Assembly (NCBI GenBank): GCA_963665495.1
Contig: OY762289.1
Location: forward strand, 5,890,001 to 5,954,000
Length of the DNA: 64,000 bases
From: G963665495 sp963665495
GTDB taxonomy: Bacteria; Desulfobacterota; Desulfovibrionia; Desulfovibrionales; Desulfovibrionaceae
Direction: 5' to 3'
The notes below the pieces were generated by a model. It was not told the DNA's origin. It saw nothing but the letters and a program-made list of their open reading frames with translations, and searched no databases. The position numbers and the translations under genes were made by a program. Of the stretch, positions 53,483-63,416 are shown piece after piece. Numbering within the stretch: position 1 is the stretch's first letter; each line of letters begins with the position of its first letter.

Positions 53483-56451
53483 CGAATGTGAAAACCAGAA
53501 TCAAAGACCTTTCGCAGGAGCTTGGAGTAAGCAACAAAGAAATGCTCCAGACTCTGCGGGAACTTGACATTCCGGCTAAAAGCCTGATGAGCATGATCGA
53601 CGATGAACAGGTGCAGTTGATCCGGCAGAAACTGCGGGAGCACAGCAAGATCATGGTCCGGGAGGAAGTCAAGCCTGGAAAGGTCGTCGTACGCAGACGC
53701 AGAAAAAAAGACTCGGGCACTTCCGACAGCCATTCTTCCGTTGATGAAGCGGAAGATCTGCAAGAGGAACTCGAAGACGAGGATGTCATTGAAGAGGAAA
53801 CTCCGGAAGTGATGTCGCCTGACGCGGATGACGCAGAGTCTGAGGACTTCGAGGAAGAAAGCGATTTTGACAAACCGCGTATTGTTTCTCCTGCCGAAAG
53901 CGAATTTGAAGAACCTGCAGCGGAAGAAGGGCAGGTAACCGCTCCCGCCGCAGAAGCAGAGCCAGTTGCAGAAGACGAGGACCAGGCCGCAAGCAGCGCG
54001 CCCTCCGAAGCGTCTGCAGCAGAGCCGGAAATTTCCGACGCACCGGTCGAGCAACAGGCTGAAGCTGTTGCGACGGTATCCGACGAAACGGAATCTCTTG
54101 AAGTGAGTCCGGCAGAAACACAAAAGGAAGCGAAAGAAGAAGCGGTGATTATCGAGACTCCCCAAACACAGGAAACTCCGCCTCCAGCGAGCATGCCCCC
54201 GGCTGCTCCGGAAAGTGCGGATGAGAGCATGGACGACGGACAAGGCAAGGAAGATTCTCCGGTCAAGAAAAAGAAAAAGCGGAAAAAGAAAAAAGAACCG
54301 GTGTCGGAACCCCAGGTACGGATTATTTCCAAGCCGGATGTCGTTCCGCCCAAGCCCGCCCCAGCAAAACCCGAAGCGCGTGAAGAAAGCAAAGCGGCTC
54401 CTGCACAGGCCCCTGCTCAGCGTCGTGGTCCGGCGGCACCTGCCGAAGCGGATTCGGAAGACCGATCCGGCAAGAAAAAACGCAGAAAAGACCGGCGGGT
54501 TGTCGAATTCGGCCAGCGTCCTGAAGAAGAAGATCGCCGTGCAGCAACTCTCAATCTGAAGAAGAAAAAATCTGCCGTCGTCAAAGACAAGACCGGTGGC
54601 AAGGCCAAACCCAATCGCAAGAAGCGGCCGGGGTTTGACGATTCCTATGGAGATGCCAACGCGCAGCAGACCACGCAGCCCATCAAGGCGGCGAAGCGCA
54701 AGATTAAGATCGATGAAGCCATCCGGCTTTCCGACTTGGCGCACCAGATGGGCATCAAGGCTCAGGCCCTGATAAAAGTGCTTTTCGGCATGGGAGTCAT
54801 GGCCACCATCAACCAGTCTCTGGACATGGATACGGCCAGCCTGGTCGCCGCCGAGTTCGAGTATGAAGTCGAAAAGGTGGGCTTTGACGAAGAAGAATAC
54901 ATGCTGCCGCAGCACGACGACGCGCCTGAATCTCTGCGTCCGCGTCCGCCGGTAGTCACCATCATGGGTCACGTCGACCATGGTAAAACGTCGCTTCTCG
55001 ATGCCTTCCGCAAAAGTAACATCACGGACGGCGAAGCCGGCGGCATCACGCAGCATATCGGCGCCTACCACGTCAACACGCCCAAAGGCGATATCGTCTT
55101 TCTGGATACACCCGGCCACGAAGCCTTTACGGCCATGCGTGCGCGCGGCGCCCAGGTCACGGACATCGTTGTTCTGGTGGTTGCAGCTGATGACGGCGTC
55201 ATGGATCAGACCCGCGAAGCTATCAACCACTCCAAAGCCGCAGGCGTTCCCATCGTGGTCGCGGTCAACAAAATAGACAAGGAAGGGGCAGACCCCGACC
55301 GCGTCAAACGCGAACTGGCCGACCTGGGACTGCTGCCCGAAGACTGGGGTGGTGAAACCATTTACGCCGAAGTTTCGGCCAAAAAACGCATCGGTCTGGA
55401 CGAATTTCTCGAACTGATTCTGCTCCAGGCGGAAGTGCTCGAACTGAAAGCCAATCCGGACAAACCCGCCCGCGGCCGTATCGTCGAAGCAAAAGTCGAC
55501 AAGGGACGCGGTGCAGTGGCCACGGTATTGATTCAGGAAGGCACCATCAGGCAAGGCGAACCTTTTGTCTGCGGCCTGTATAACGGCCGTGTCCGGGCCA
55601 TGTTCACGGACGAAGGCAAAAAGGTCATGGAAGCCGGTCCATCCATGCCCGTGGAAATCCAGGGTTTCGACGGCGTGCCCGAAGCGGGTGATGAATTCGC
55701 CGTGATGCCGGATGAGAAAGTGGCGCGCCGCATTGCGGAGACTCGCCAGGCCAAACAGCGTGAACGTCATCTTGCCAAGGAAACCAAGGTTACTTTGGAA
55801 GACTTCCTCTCGCGCCGCGCAGGTCAGGCCGAGGCCGTCACTCTGAACCTGATCGTCAAAGCCGACGTGCAGGGTTCGCTCGAAGCCGTGACCGACGCCT
55901 TGAACAAACTCTCCACGGACGAAGTCAAAGTGGCCATCACGCACAGCGGTGCGGGTGCCATTACGGAAACCGACATTCTGCTCGCCTCGGCGTCCGATGC
56001 CATTATCATCGGCTTCAACGTCAGGCCCACGGCCAAGGTCAAGGAACTGGCCGAGCACGAAAAGATCGATATCCGCTTTTACGATATTATTTACAAGCTG
56101 GTGGGTGAAATCAAAGACGCCATGTCCGGCATGCTTTCGCCCCTTATCAAGGAAAACTACCTTGGCCAGGCCGAAGTCCGCGATACGTTCAACGTGCCCA
56201 AGGTCGGCACCATCGCAGGTTGCGCCGTGGTGGACGGCAAGATTGTCCGGCATACCGGCGTCCGGCTGCTGCGCGACGGCGTTGTGATCTATACGGGCAA
56301 GGCTTCGTCGCTGAGACGCTTCAAGGATGACGCCAAAGAAGTGGTCAAAGGCTACGAATGCGGCATCGGGCTCGAAAATTACAACGACATCAAGATCGGC
56401 GATATTATTGAAGCCTTTGAAGAAGTTGAAGAAGCCCGGACTCTGGATTAA
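53479..56451 (+). CDS. infB: Translation initiation factor IF-2
   Basis: The 990-residue GTPase delivers fMet-tRNA to the ribosome. It has an N-terminal IF2 domain, a long acidic and then lysine-rich variable region (about 75-390) and the G domain with GHVDHGKTSLLD, DTPGHEAF and NKIDK, followed by the OB and C-terminal domains. Length is within the range for deltaproteobacteria. Confidence 0.97.
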   Translation: MTNVKTRIKDLSQELGVSNKEMLQTLRELDIPAKSLMSMIDDEQVQLIRQKLREHSKIMVREEVKPGKVVVRRRRKKDSGTSDSHSSVDEAEDLQEELEDEDVIEEETPEVMSPDADDAESEDFEEESDFDKPRIVSPAESEFEEPAAEEGQVTAPAAEAEPVAEDEDQAASSAPSEASAAEPEISDAPVEQQAEAVATVSDETESLEVSPAETQKEAKEEAVIIETPQTQETPPPASMPPAAPESADESMDDGQGKEDSPVKKKKKRKKKKEPVSEPQVRIISKPDVVPPKPAPAKPEAREESKAAPAQAPAQRRGPAAPAEADSEDRSGKKKRRKDRRVVEFGQRPEEEDRRAATLNLKKKKSAVVKDKTGGKAKPNRKKRPGFDDSYGDANAQQTTQPIKAAKRKIKIDEAIRLSDLAHQMGIKAQALIKVLFGMGVMATINQSLDMDTASLVAAEFEYEVEKVGFDEEEYMLPQHDDAPESLRPRPPVVTIMGHVDHGKTSLLDAFRKSNITDGEAGGITQHIGAYHVNTPKGDIVFLDTPGHEAFTAMRARGAQVTDIVVLVVAADDGVMDQTREAINHSKAAGVPIVVAVNKIDKEGADPDRVKRELADLGLLPEDWGGETIYAEVSAKKRIGLDEFLELILLQAEVLELKANPDKPARGRIVEAKVDKGRGAVATVLIQEGTIRQGEPFVCGLYNGRVRAMFTDEGKKVMEAGPSMPVEIQGFDGVPEAGDEFAVMPDEKVARRIAETRQAKQRERHLAKETKVTLEDFLSRRAGQAEAVTLNLIVKADVQGSLEAVTDALNKLSTDEVKVAITHSGAGAITETDILLASASDAIIIGFNVRPTAKVKELAEHEKIDIRFYDIIYKLVGEIKDAMSGMLSPLIKENYLGQAEVRDTFNVPKVGTIAGCAVVDGKIVRHTGVRLLRDGVVIYTGKASSLRRFKDDAKEVVKGYECGIGLENYNDIKIGDIIEAFEEVEEARTLD

Positions 56452-56534
56452 AGGCGTACCAGTTAAGTGATTCGCATCGGGCCGTGCTGCGTCGGATCAG
56501 GCACGGCCCGATTTTTACGGAGTGTGATCGGTCC

Positions 56535-56825
56535 ATGATTATCGGTGCGCTCATGCTTGAATTCACATTGCACGGCAATACGTCGCTCAAGGGAAAAAGA
56601 AACGTCGCTCGCAGCCTGAAACACAAGCTACGGACGAAATTCAACGTCTCCGTGGCGGAAGTGGAGTCCCTGGAGAGCCATACGCGTCTCGTTCTGGCAG
56701 TGGTCAGTGTGGGGAATTCGCGACGGCATCTGGAAGGCAGGCTTACTAAGGCGCTGTCCATGGTGGAAGCAGCCACGCCGGAAGAGCTTACGGACAGCCA
56801 GATGGAATTTTTTACTCCGGATTGA
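56535..56825 (+). CDS. DUF503 (YlxP-like) protein
   Basis: The 96-residue protein begins MIIGALMLEFTLHGNTSLKGKRNVARSL and matches the small DUF503 family found after infB. I use the ATG at this position; an upstream in-frame ATG adds residues from the region between genes. Role unknown; links to ribosome assembly are suggested by context. Confidence 0.85.
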   Translation: MIIGALMLEFTLHGNTSLKGKRNVARSLKHKLRTKFNVSVAEVESLESHTRLVLAVVSVGNSRRHLEGRLTKALSMVEAATPEELTDSQMEFFTPD

Positions 56826-56940
56826 CGCTGGCGTATGGTTTCTTTTCCACAACGTATTGCCATTATGTTTGAGATGACGTTACTATCCGGAAAGTCAGGC
56901 ACCAAAGCCTGGTCATCTCGGAATTTGAAGGCTTAAAATC

Positions 56941-57960
56941 ATGAGCAACGAATTAGACGCGCTGCATCAGCTTATCGTATCCGGCGATAATTTTCTGGTG
57001 GCCAGCCATGAAAGCCCTGACGGAGACGCTTTGGGATCGCTCGCAGCGATGGGGTTTATTCTCGAGTATCTCGGCAAGGACTGCAGGCTGTACAATGCGA
57101 GCGGAGTTCCCGATCATTTTTCCTGGATGCAGTTCCCCCGTCCTGTCCTGAGTTCGTTGGAAGATCTGGATGGGTTTAAACCCGAATGGGTCATCACGCT
57201 GGATTGCGGGGATCCTTTCCGGATCGGTAAGGAATTGCTCAAGTTTGTCGAAAAGAAGCAGATCATTAACATTGACCATCATATAGGAAATCCGCAGTTC
57301 GGCGTCTTCAACTGGGTGGATCCCGCTTTTCCCGCCGTAGGCGAAATGGTCGCCATGCTGGCCGGCGAAGTGGGGCTCAAGCTGTGCGGCAAACTGGGGG
57401 AAGCCATTTATCTGGCCATTGTCTCGGATACGGGTAATTTTTGTTACGGCAATACCCGGCCGGAAACACTCGAACTTGCTGCCTCCATTGTCCGTTGCGG
57501 CCTGAATCCAGGCGAATTTTCCAATAAATATCTCAATCAATGGTCGCTGAATCGCCTCCGGCTCTGGTCCGAGATCCTCAGCAAAGCATCCATCTACTGC
57601 GACGGCAAGATCGGCATTTTGTGCGTAACCCAGGACCAGCTCGATCAGACCGGCACCACAAGACATGACTGCGACGGTCTGGTGGAATTTATCCGCCGGG
57701 TCAAGAGCGTACGTGTCGCCGCTATCCTGCGGGAAGACAAAAAAGAATATATCAAAATCAGCCTGCGATCCTTTGGCGCCGACGATGTGCAGAAAATCGC
57801 GCTCAATTTCGGCGGGGGCGGCCATCGCAACGCCGCCGGCGGCGTGATAGCCGCGAGCATTGAAGAAGCGAAACCCCTGCTGCTGGAAGCCATCATCGAG
57901 AGCATGGGATTCGGTCCCTGTTCGCGCGAAAGAAAGGCTATGGAGTTTAATGGTGCCTGA
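56941..57960 (+). CDS. nrnA: DHH-family nanoRNase/pAp phosphatase
   Basis: The 339-residue phosphoesterase degrades short oligoribonucleotides and may dephosphorylate pAp. It shows SHESPDGDALGSLAAM, TLDCGDP, NIDHHIGN, SDTGNF and the C-terminal DHHA1 motif GGGGHRNAAGG. It overlaps truB by 11 bp. Confidence 0.92.
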   Translation: MSNELDALHQLIVSGDNFLVASHESPDGDALGSLAAMGFILEYLGKDCRLYNASGVPDHFSWMQFPRPVLSSLEDLDGFKPEWVITLDCGDPFRIGKELLKFVEKKQIINIDHHIGNPQFGVFNWVDPAFPAVGEMVAMLAGEVGLKLCGKLGEAIYLAIVSDTGNFCYGNTRPETLELAASIVRCGLNPGEFSNKYLNQWSLNRLRLWSEILSKASIYCDGKIGILCVTQDQLDQTGTTRHDCDGLVEFIRRVKSVRVAAILREDKKEYIKISLRSFGADDVQKIALNFGGGGHRNAAGGVIAASIEEAKPLLLEAIIESMGFGPCSRERKAMEFNGA

Positions 57961-58876
57961 AAAGCCGCCTCAGCAACACGGCCTGCTTGTGCTTAACAAG
58001 CCCAAGGGGCCCACATCCGCAGCCTGCATTGAAATGATCAAGCGCAAGCTGGGTCAGAAGAAAATCGGTCACGCGGGCACGCTGGATCCCATGGCCACGG
58101 GCGTTCTGCTCGTGCTGCTGGGACACGGCACCAAACTGGCCAATTATCTGGGCGACGGAACAAAGGTATATTCCGGAATATTTCAGCTTGGCACAACCAC
58201 CGACACATATGATATGGAAGGTGAGGTTGTGTCTACGGCTCCCTGGGAGCACCTGGACGCGGAACGGATCGGTGCTGCGATCCGTCACTGGGAAACGGAG
58301 ACCGAACAGGTCGTTCCTCCCTATTCCGCGGCCAAGCACAATGGGCAGCCGCTGTACAAGCTTTCACGCGAGGGCAAAGAAGCCCCTGTGAAAATAAAAC
58401 CGCTGCGGGTTAGCCGCGCGGATGTATTGGAAATTGAGCCGCCCTATGCGGAGTTTCGCGTTGCCTGCGGCACCGGCACATACATTCGGTCCCTGGTCCA
58501 CAGCCTGGGGATTCGATTGGAGTGCGGCGCCGTCTTGACGAAACTGACGAGGGAAATAAGCCATCCGTTCGGGCTGGATGCCGCCTATGAACTGGATCAG
58601 GTCCTGGATGAACCGGAACGCTTTGTGGAGCGCGTGCTGTCTTTGACGGACGCTTTGCCCCACTGGCCCAGGCTTTGCCTGGATGCCGGCCAGACCACCC
58701 GGATCAAAAACGGCATGCGTATCCCGTGCGCGGAACTTACGGATTTTGTACCCACAAGTCCGGAAGAGCGCGCCGTACTGCTGGATACGCAGCAACAGCC
58801 CCTGGCTCTGGTCGAGTCCAGGTTCGAAAACAACGACCTGGCCTGGACAATCCTGCGCGGATTGTGGAGTTCCTGA
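57950..58876 (+). CDS. truB: tRNA pseudouridine-55 synthase
   Basis: The 308-residue enzyme makes pseudouridine 55 in tRNA. Motifs are LNKPKGPTS, the catalytic GHAGTLDPMATGVL, and GTYIRSLVHSLG, with a C-terminal PUA-like region. I chose the ATG five bases after GGAG; the adjacent GTG is equally possible. Confidence 0.95.
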   Translation: MVPEKPPQQHGLLVLNKPKGPTSAACIEMIKRKLGQKKIGHAGTLDPMATGVLLVLLGHGTKLANYLGDGTKVYSGIFQLGTTTDTYDMEGEVVSTAPWEHLDAERIGAAIRHWETETEQVVPPYSAAKHNGQPLYKLSREGKEAPVKIKPLRVSRADVLEIEPPYAEFRVACGTGTYIRSLVHSLGIRLECGAVLTKLTREISHPFGLDAAYELDQVLDEPERFVERVLSLTDALPHWPRLCLDAGQTTRIKNGMRIPCAELTDFVPTSPEERAVLLDTQQQPLALVESRFENNDLAWTILRGLWSS

Positions 58877-58968
58877 GAAGTCTTTCGACAACGTGAAACA
58901 GCGGCTCGCCGTGTCCGGAACTCCAATCTACCGGTTCCGGACTGACGAATAACAAGGAGGATAGGGCT

Positions 58969-59238
58969 GTGGTTTTGACACCTGAAGAAAAGGGCAATAT
59001 CATCAAAGAGTTTGAGATGCACGAGGGCGATACCGGCTCTCCTGAAGTACAGATTGCACTGCTGACTTCTCGTATTGAGTATCTCACCGAACACTTCAAG
59101 ACCCATGCGAAGGATTTCCATTCCCGCACCGGTCTGCTGAAGCTGGTCGGCCAGCGGAGAAAGCTGCTCAACTACCTCAAGAAAAAAGATATTCAGCGGT
59201 ATCGCGAGATTCTCAAACGGTTGAACCTGCGTAAGTAA
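58969..59238 (+). CDS. rpsO: 30S ribosomal protein S15
   Basis: The 89-residue protein matches S15 over its full length (HEGDTGSPEVQIALLTSRI, HSRTGLLKLVGQRRKLLNYL). The start is GTG, preceded by a strong AAGGAGG. It is followed by pnp, as in many bacteria. Confidence 0.97.
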   Translation: MVLTPEEKGNIIKEFEMHEGDTGSPEVQIALLTSRIEYLTEHFKTHAKDFHSRTGLLKLVGQRRKLLNYLKKKDIQRYREILKRLNLRK

Positions 59239-59271
59239 CACGACGACAGGCGTTTTCTTCGAGTCAACCAA

Positions 59272-59312
59272 GGCCGGCGGCGCTTCGGATAGCGATCCGC
59301 ACGCCGCCGGCC
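59272..59312 (+). promoter_or_regulatory. rpsO-pnp intercistronic hairpin
   Basis: An 11-bp perfect outer stem (GGCCGGCGGCG and complement) and an inner CGGAT/ATCCG stem with an AGCG loop lie between rpsO and pnp. There is no T-run. In E. coli a hairpin here is cut by RNase III and used for PNPase autoregulation; the same may hold here. Confidence 0.6.
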
Positions 59313-59436
59313 ATCAAAGCGAAACCCATTACTCCGTCGAGCACCTCTCTCGCGCAATCTGGAAATGCGCTGACTCGCGCCGCGTATCCCCAGATTGCGG
59401 GAATGAGCCTCGGAGGACAAACTCAAAAGGATTTTT

Positions 59437-61698
59437 ATGACTAATCCCAGTATTTTTAACGAGACCCGCGTATCCGCCCAGGTGGGTGGAGCGGAAGTCA
59501 TCCTGGAAACCGGAAGGCTTGCCAATCAGGCCGACGGCGCCGTCTGGGTTCAGGCCGGCGGTACGGTTGTGCTGGTCACCTGCGTGACCCAGCCCGGCCG
59601 TGTGGATCAGAACTTTTTCCCGCTTACCGTGGATTATGTGGAGAAAATGTACGCCGCCGGACGCGTGCCCGGCAGCTTTTTCCGCCGGGAAATCGGCCGC
59701 CCGAGCGAGCGCGAAACCCTGTGCTCGCGCCTCATCGACCGGCCCATCCGTCCGCTGTTTCCCAAAGGCTTCTTCGACGAAGTCCAGGTCATCGCCACGG
59801 TGCTTTCCTCGGATCAGGACTACGATCCGGGCGTTCTGGCCATGACCGGCGCATCCGCGGCTTTGCATTGTTCGCAGATTCCTTTCCTCGGCCCCATCGT
59901 GGGCGCGCGTATCGGTTTGATCGATAATGAATTCATCCTCAATCCGTCCTACTCGCAGATGGAACAGAGCAAGCTGGATATGATCATCGCTGCTTCGCGC
60001 GAAGCCGTGGTGATGGTGGAAGGCAGCGCGCAGTTCCTGCCCCACAATACGCTGGCCGACGCCATCGACTGGGCGCGTGAAGCCATAGTGCCTCTTTTCG
60101 ATGCGCAGGACGAGCTGCGCGAAAAGGTCGGCAATGAAAAAATGACTTTTACGCCGCCTCAGGAAGATGAAGAAATCAAAAAGGTTGTCATCGAACTGGC
60201 CAATGAGGAAGGCATCACCGAAGCCTTGTTCACCGCGGATAAGATGGCCCGCAAAAAAGCCAGAAAGGGTGTGCAGACAAAAGTGCTCGAACGTCTGGGC
60301 GATGAGGAACAGTACGCAGGGTTTGAAGACCTGAGTTCCGTATCGGACATTATGAGCGCCTACGAGAAAAAACTCGTACGCCAGCGCATCAAAGAGCAGG
60401 GCGTGCGTATCGACGGCCGCGACACCACCACCGTACGGCCCATCAAGATCGAAGTGGGGCTGCTGCCCCGGACGCACGGTTCCGTGTTGTTCGCCCGCGG
60501 CGAAACCAAGACCCTGGCCGTGGCCACTCTGGGCAGCGGACGCGATGAACAGCGCGTGGAAACCCTGACCGGCGACGAGAGCAAACGCTTCATGCTGCAT
60601 TACAATTTCCCTCCCTACTGCGTGGGCGAGGTCAAAATGATGCGCGTATCGCGCCGGGAAATCGGCCACGGCGCTCTTGCCGAGCGCGCGGTGCTGCCCG
60701 TGCTGCCGGAAGCCGAGGCGTTCCCCTATACGCTGCGGGTGGTTTCCGAAATCATGGAATCCAACGGATCTTCGAGCATGGCCACTGTCTGCGGCGCCAG
60801 CATGTCGCTGATGGACGCGGGCGTGCCGATTACGGCGCCTGTGGCGGGCATCGCCATGGGGCTGATCAAGGAAGACGACGAATATTTCGTTCTTACGGAC
60901 ATCCTGGGCGATGAAGACGCCATGGGCGACATGGACTTCAAGGTCGCCGGTACGGCCGAAGGCGTTACCGCCTTCCAGATGGACATCAAGATCGCGGGCA
61001 TTCCCTCAGAGGTGATGCGCAAGGCCCTGGCCCAGGCCAGAGACGCCCGCCTGCACATCCTGGAAGAGATGAACAAGGTTCTGGAAACGCCTCGCCCCAA
61101 ACTGTCGCCTTTTGCTCCGCAGTTCGACAGCATCATGATCAGCCCGGATATCATCCGCGTGGTCATCGGCCCCGGCGGAAAGAATATCAAGGCCATCACC
61201 GCGGAAACCGGCGCGGATGTGGATATCGAAGACAGCGGCAAGATCAATATCTTCGCCCCCACCGTGGAAGCCATGGAGCAGGCAAGAGAAAGGATTCTGT
61301 ACTACGATCAGAAACCCGAAGTGGGTAAGACCTACGAAGGGCCGGTCAAGAAGATTCTGGAAATCGGCGCCATCGTGGAAATTCTGCCCGGTGTCGAAGG
61401 CCTGGTGCATATCTCGCAGCTGGACCTGTCGCGTATTGAAAAGGTTCAGGACGTCTGCAAACTCGGTGACGTTCTGAAAGTGAAATGCCTTGAAGTGCTG
61501 CCCGGCGGCAAGATGCGCCTTTCCAGGGCCGCCATCCTGGCCGAAGAGCAGGGCATTGAATTCAAAGATTCGCCTCCGCGCAGCGGCGGCGGACGTCCCG
61601 GCGGCGGACGCCCCGGCGGTGGAGATCGCCGCGGCCGCTCCGGCGGTGGAGGCCGTCCGGGTGGCGATCGTCGCGGCCGTTCCGGCGGCGACAACTAA
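59437..61698 (+). CDS. pnp: Polyribonucleotide nucleotidyltransferase (PNPase)
   Basis: The 753-residue 3'-5' exoribonuclease has two RNase PH domains with an all-helical linker, then a KH domain (VIGPGGKNIKAITAETGADVDI) and an S1 domain (GAIVEILPGVEGLVHISQL). The last 35 residues form an RGG-like Gly/Arg tail (repeats of GGGRPG and DRRGRSGG), an addition to the usual protein that could increase RNA binding. Confidence 0.97.
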   Translation: MTNPSIFNETRVSAQVGGAEVILETGRLANQADGAVWVQAGGTVVLVTCVTQPGRVDQNFFPLTVDYVEKMYAAGRVPGSFFRREIGRPSERETLCSRLIDRPIRPLFPKGFFDEVQVIATVLSSDQDYDPGVLAMTGASAALHCSQIPFLGPIVGARIGLIDNEFILNPSYSQMEQSKLDMIIAASREAVVMVEGSAQFLPHNTLADAIDWAREAIVPLFDAQDELREKVGNEKMTFTPPQEDEEIKKVVIELANEEGITEALFTADKMARKKARKGVQTKVLERLGDEEQYAGFEDLSSVSDIMSAYEKKLVRQRIKEQGVRIDGRDTTTVRPIKIEVGLLPRTHGSVLFARGETKTLAVATLGSGRDEQRVETLTGDESKRFMLHYNFPPYCVGEVKMMRVSRREIGHGALAERAVLPVLPEAEAFPYTLRVVSEIMESNGSSSMATVCGASMSLMDAGVPITAPVAGIAMGLIKEDDEYFVLTDILGDEDAMGDMDFKVAGTAEGVTAFQMDIKIAGIPSEVMRKALAQARDARLHILEEMNKVLETPRPKLSPFAPQFDSIMISPDIIRVVIGPGGKNIKAITAETGADVDIEDSGKINIFAPTVEAMEQARERILYYDQKPEVGKTYEGPVKKILEIGAIVEILPGVEGLVHISQLDLSRIEKVQDVCKLGDVLKVKCLEVLPGGKMRLSRAAILAEEQGIEFKDSPPRSGGGRPGGGRPGGGDRRGRSGGGGRPGGDRRGRSGGDN

Positions 61699-61728
61699 GC
61701 CCTCGGCAAACAATCCCAATGACACCAA

Positions 61729-61757
61729 AGCCCGTCGCGCAAGCGGCGGGCTTTTTT
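61729..61757 (+). terminator. Rho-independent terminator after pnp
   Basis: AGCCCGTCGC pairs with GCGGCGGGCT (one mismatch-type pair) around a GCAA loop and is followed by six T (counting the last base of the stem). It ends the rimP-pnp region. Confidence 0.9.
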
Positions 61758-61946
61758 CGTCAGTCGGTATCCTGATAAACCGAACCTTCCTGCAACTGGT
61801 AACAAAACTTAGGGAATCAAAAAAATACAAAGCGGAAGTAATGGTATCGTCGCCTGATTGTAGAACAGCTGTCGCGTTTTAATGAGAAAAATTATACATA
61901 CTAAGCAGTTCGTCGGTTAAACATTCCATTATGCAGAGAGGGTGCT

Positions 61947-63353
61947 ATGAACAGCAGGTGTGATTCGGAGGCTACGATCAATTATGGCTATGTGATTACG
62001 GTATCGCTTATCGCCGCCATTGCCGGGCTGCTTTTCGGGTTCGATACGGGCGTCATTGCCGGAGCGCAGCAGTTTGTCTATGCGCATTTCGGTGTTACCA
62101 GCGATACAACCAAGGGAATTATCGTGGCTGCGGTCACTTTCGGCGCTTTGTTAGGCGCCGTATGCAGCGGCAGGCTTTCCTCGTCTCTGGGGCGCCGGAA
62201 AAGCATCATTGTCTCCGCATTGCTGTTCACTCTCGGTACGACGCTGGCCGCGCTGGCTTTCGACGTGCCCTTACTGATAATCGGGCGTTTGATCATGGGC
62301 TTTGCTGTGGGGCTTTCCGCCATGGTCGTGCCCATGTATCTGTCCGAAGTCTCGCCTCCCGATATCCGGGGAGCGGTGGTATTTACGTTTCAGCTGGCCA
62401 TCACCATCGGCATCATGGGCGCTTATCTGATCAATTACGCGTTTACCGAAGGGGAAAACTGGCGGCTGATGTTCGGAGTCGGGGTGGTGCCCGCGTTGTT
62501 GCTGTTCGCAGGAATGGTCCGGCTGCCGGAGAGTCCGCGCTGGCTGGTGCTGAACAAGCGCTCGGCGGAAGCTGCGGAGGTCTTGTCCAGGATCATGTCC
62601 GGACAGGCTGCCGCAGAAGAACTGGCAAGTATCCAAAAGAGCGTTACGCATCCGCAGGGCGGGCTGAAGATGCTGTTTTCAAAACGGATGTTCCCTCTTG
62701 TGCTGATTTGTTTCGGCCTTTTCGTTTTTCAGCAACTAAGTGGCATTAATACTATTTTTTATTTTTGTCCCACGGTGTTCGAGAGTGTCGGTTTCGCGGG
62801 CGGGCATGAGGCCATCGGCGTATCGTTGATTCCGGCTGCCGTGAATGTGCTGGCCACTGTCATCGGCATCTGGATTGTGGATAAACTGGGGCGCCGCCTG
62901 CTTTGCGTCATCGGGTTCAGCGGCATGGCCGTGTGTCTTTTCGTGTTAGGCGCAGATCTGAACAGCATGATTGGCGATTCCAGCCTCGAACCCGTACTGG
63001 CCCTGGGATCCGTGCTGCTGTACATTTTCTTTTTCGCGGTCAGCATGGGGGGAGTTCCCTACATCATGATGTCCGAACTGTTTCCGCTCAGTGTCCGCAG
63101 CGTGGGCATGGCCACGGCCAGTTGCGCCAACTGGGGCTTCAATTTTCTGGTGTCCGTGAGTTTTCTGTCGCTTGCCCACGGGCTCGGTTTCGGCAATACC
63201 TTCTGGCTGTATGCCACCTTCATGGTGCTGGGACTTCTGTTTACGCTGCTGCTCGTACCAGAGACAAAAGGAAGGGCACTGGAAGATATCGAGGCCAATC
63301 TGTTTGCGGGCAAAGTGCCCCGAAAACTTGGCGATGCGGTGGCTGCGGAATAA
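61947..63353 (+). CDS. Sugar-porter family MFS transporter
   Basis: The 468-residue membrane protein has twelve predicted hydrophobic segments and the sugar-porter signatures GFDTGVIAGAQQF, LGRRKSI, PESPRWL, FQQLSGINTIFYF and PETKGRALEDIE. It most likely imports a hexose or pentose with protons. It has its own ribosome-binding site and no obvious partner genes. Confidence 0.92.
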   Translation: MNSRCDSEATINYGYVITVSLIAAIAGLLFGFDTGVIAGAQQFVYAHFGVTSDTTKGIIVAAVTFGALLGAVCSGRLSSSLGRRKSIIVSALLFTLGTTLAALAFDVPLLIIGRLIMGFAVGLSAMVVPMYLSEVSPPDIRGAVVFTFQLAITIGIMGAYLINYAFTEGENWRLMFGVGVVPALLLFAGMVRLPESPRWLVLNKRSAEAAEVLSRIMSGQAAAEELASIQKSVTHPQGGLKMLFSKRMFPLVLICFGLFVFQQLSGINTIFYFCPTVFESVGFAGGHEAIGVSLIPAAVNVLATVIGIWIVDKLGRRLLCVIGFSGMAVCLFVLGADLNSMIGDSSLEPVLALGSVLLYIFFFAVSMGGVPYIMMSELFPLSVRSVGMATASCANWGFNFLVSVSFLSLAHGLGFGNTFWLYATFMVLGLLFTLLLVPETKGRALEDIEANLFAGKVPRKLGDAVAAE

Positions 63354-63416
63354 GAGCGCGCGGCGGTGTAATTTCGAGAACCGGCGTCTGCTTCCGGGAG
63401 CAGGCGCCGGGAAGTG

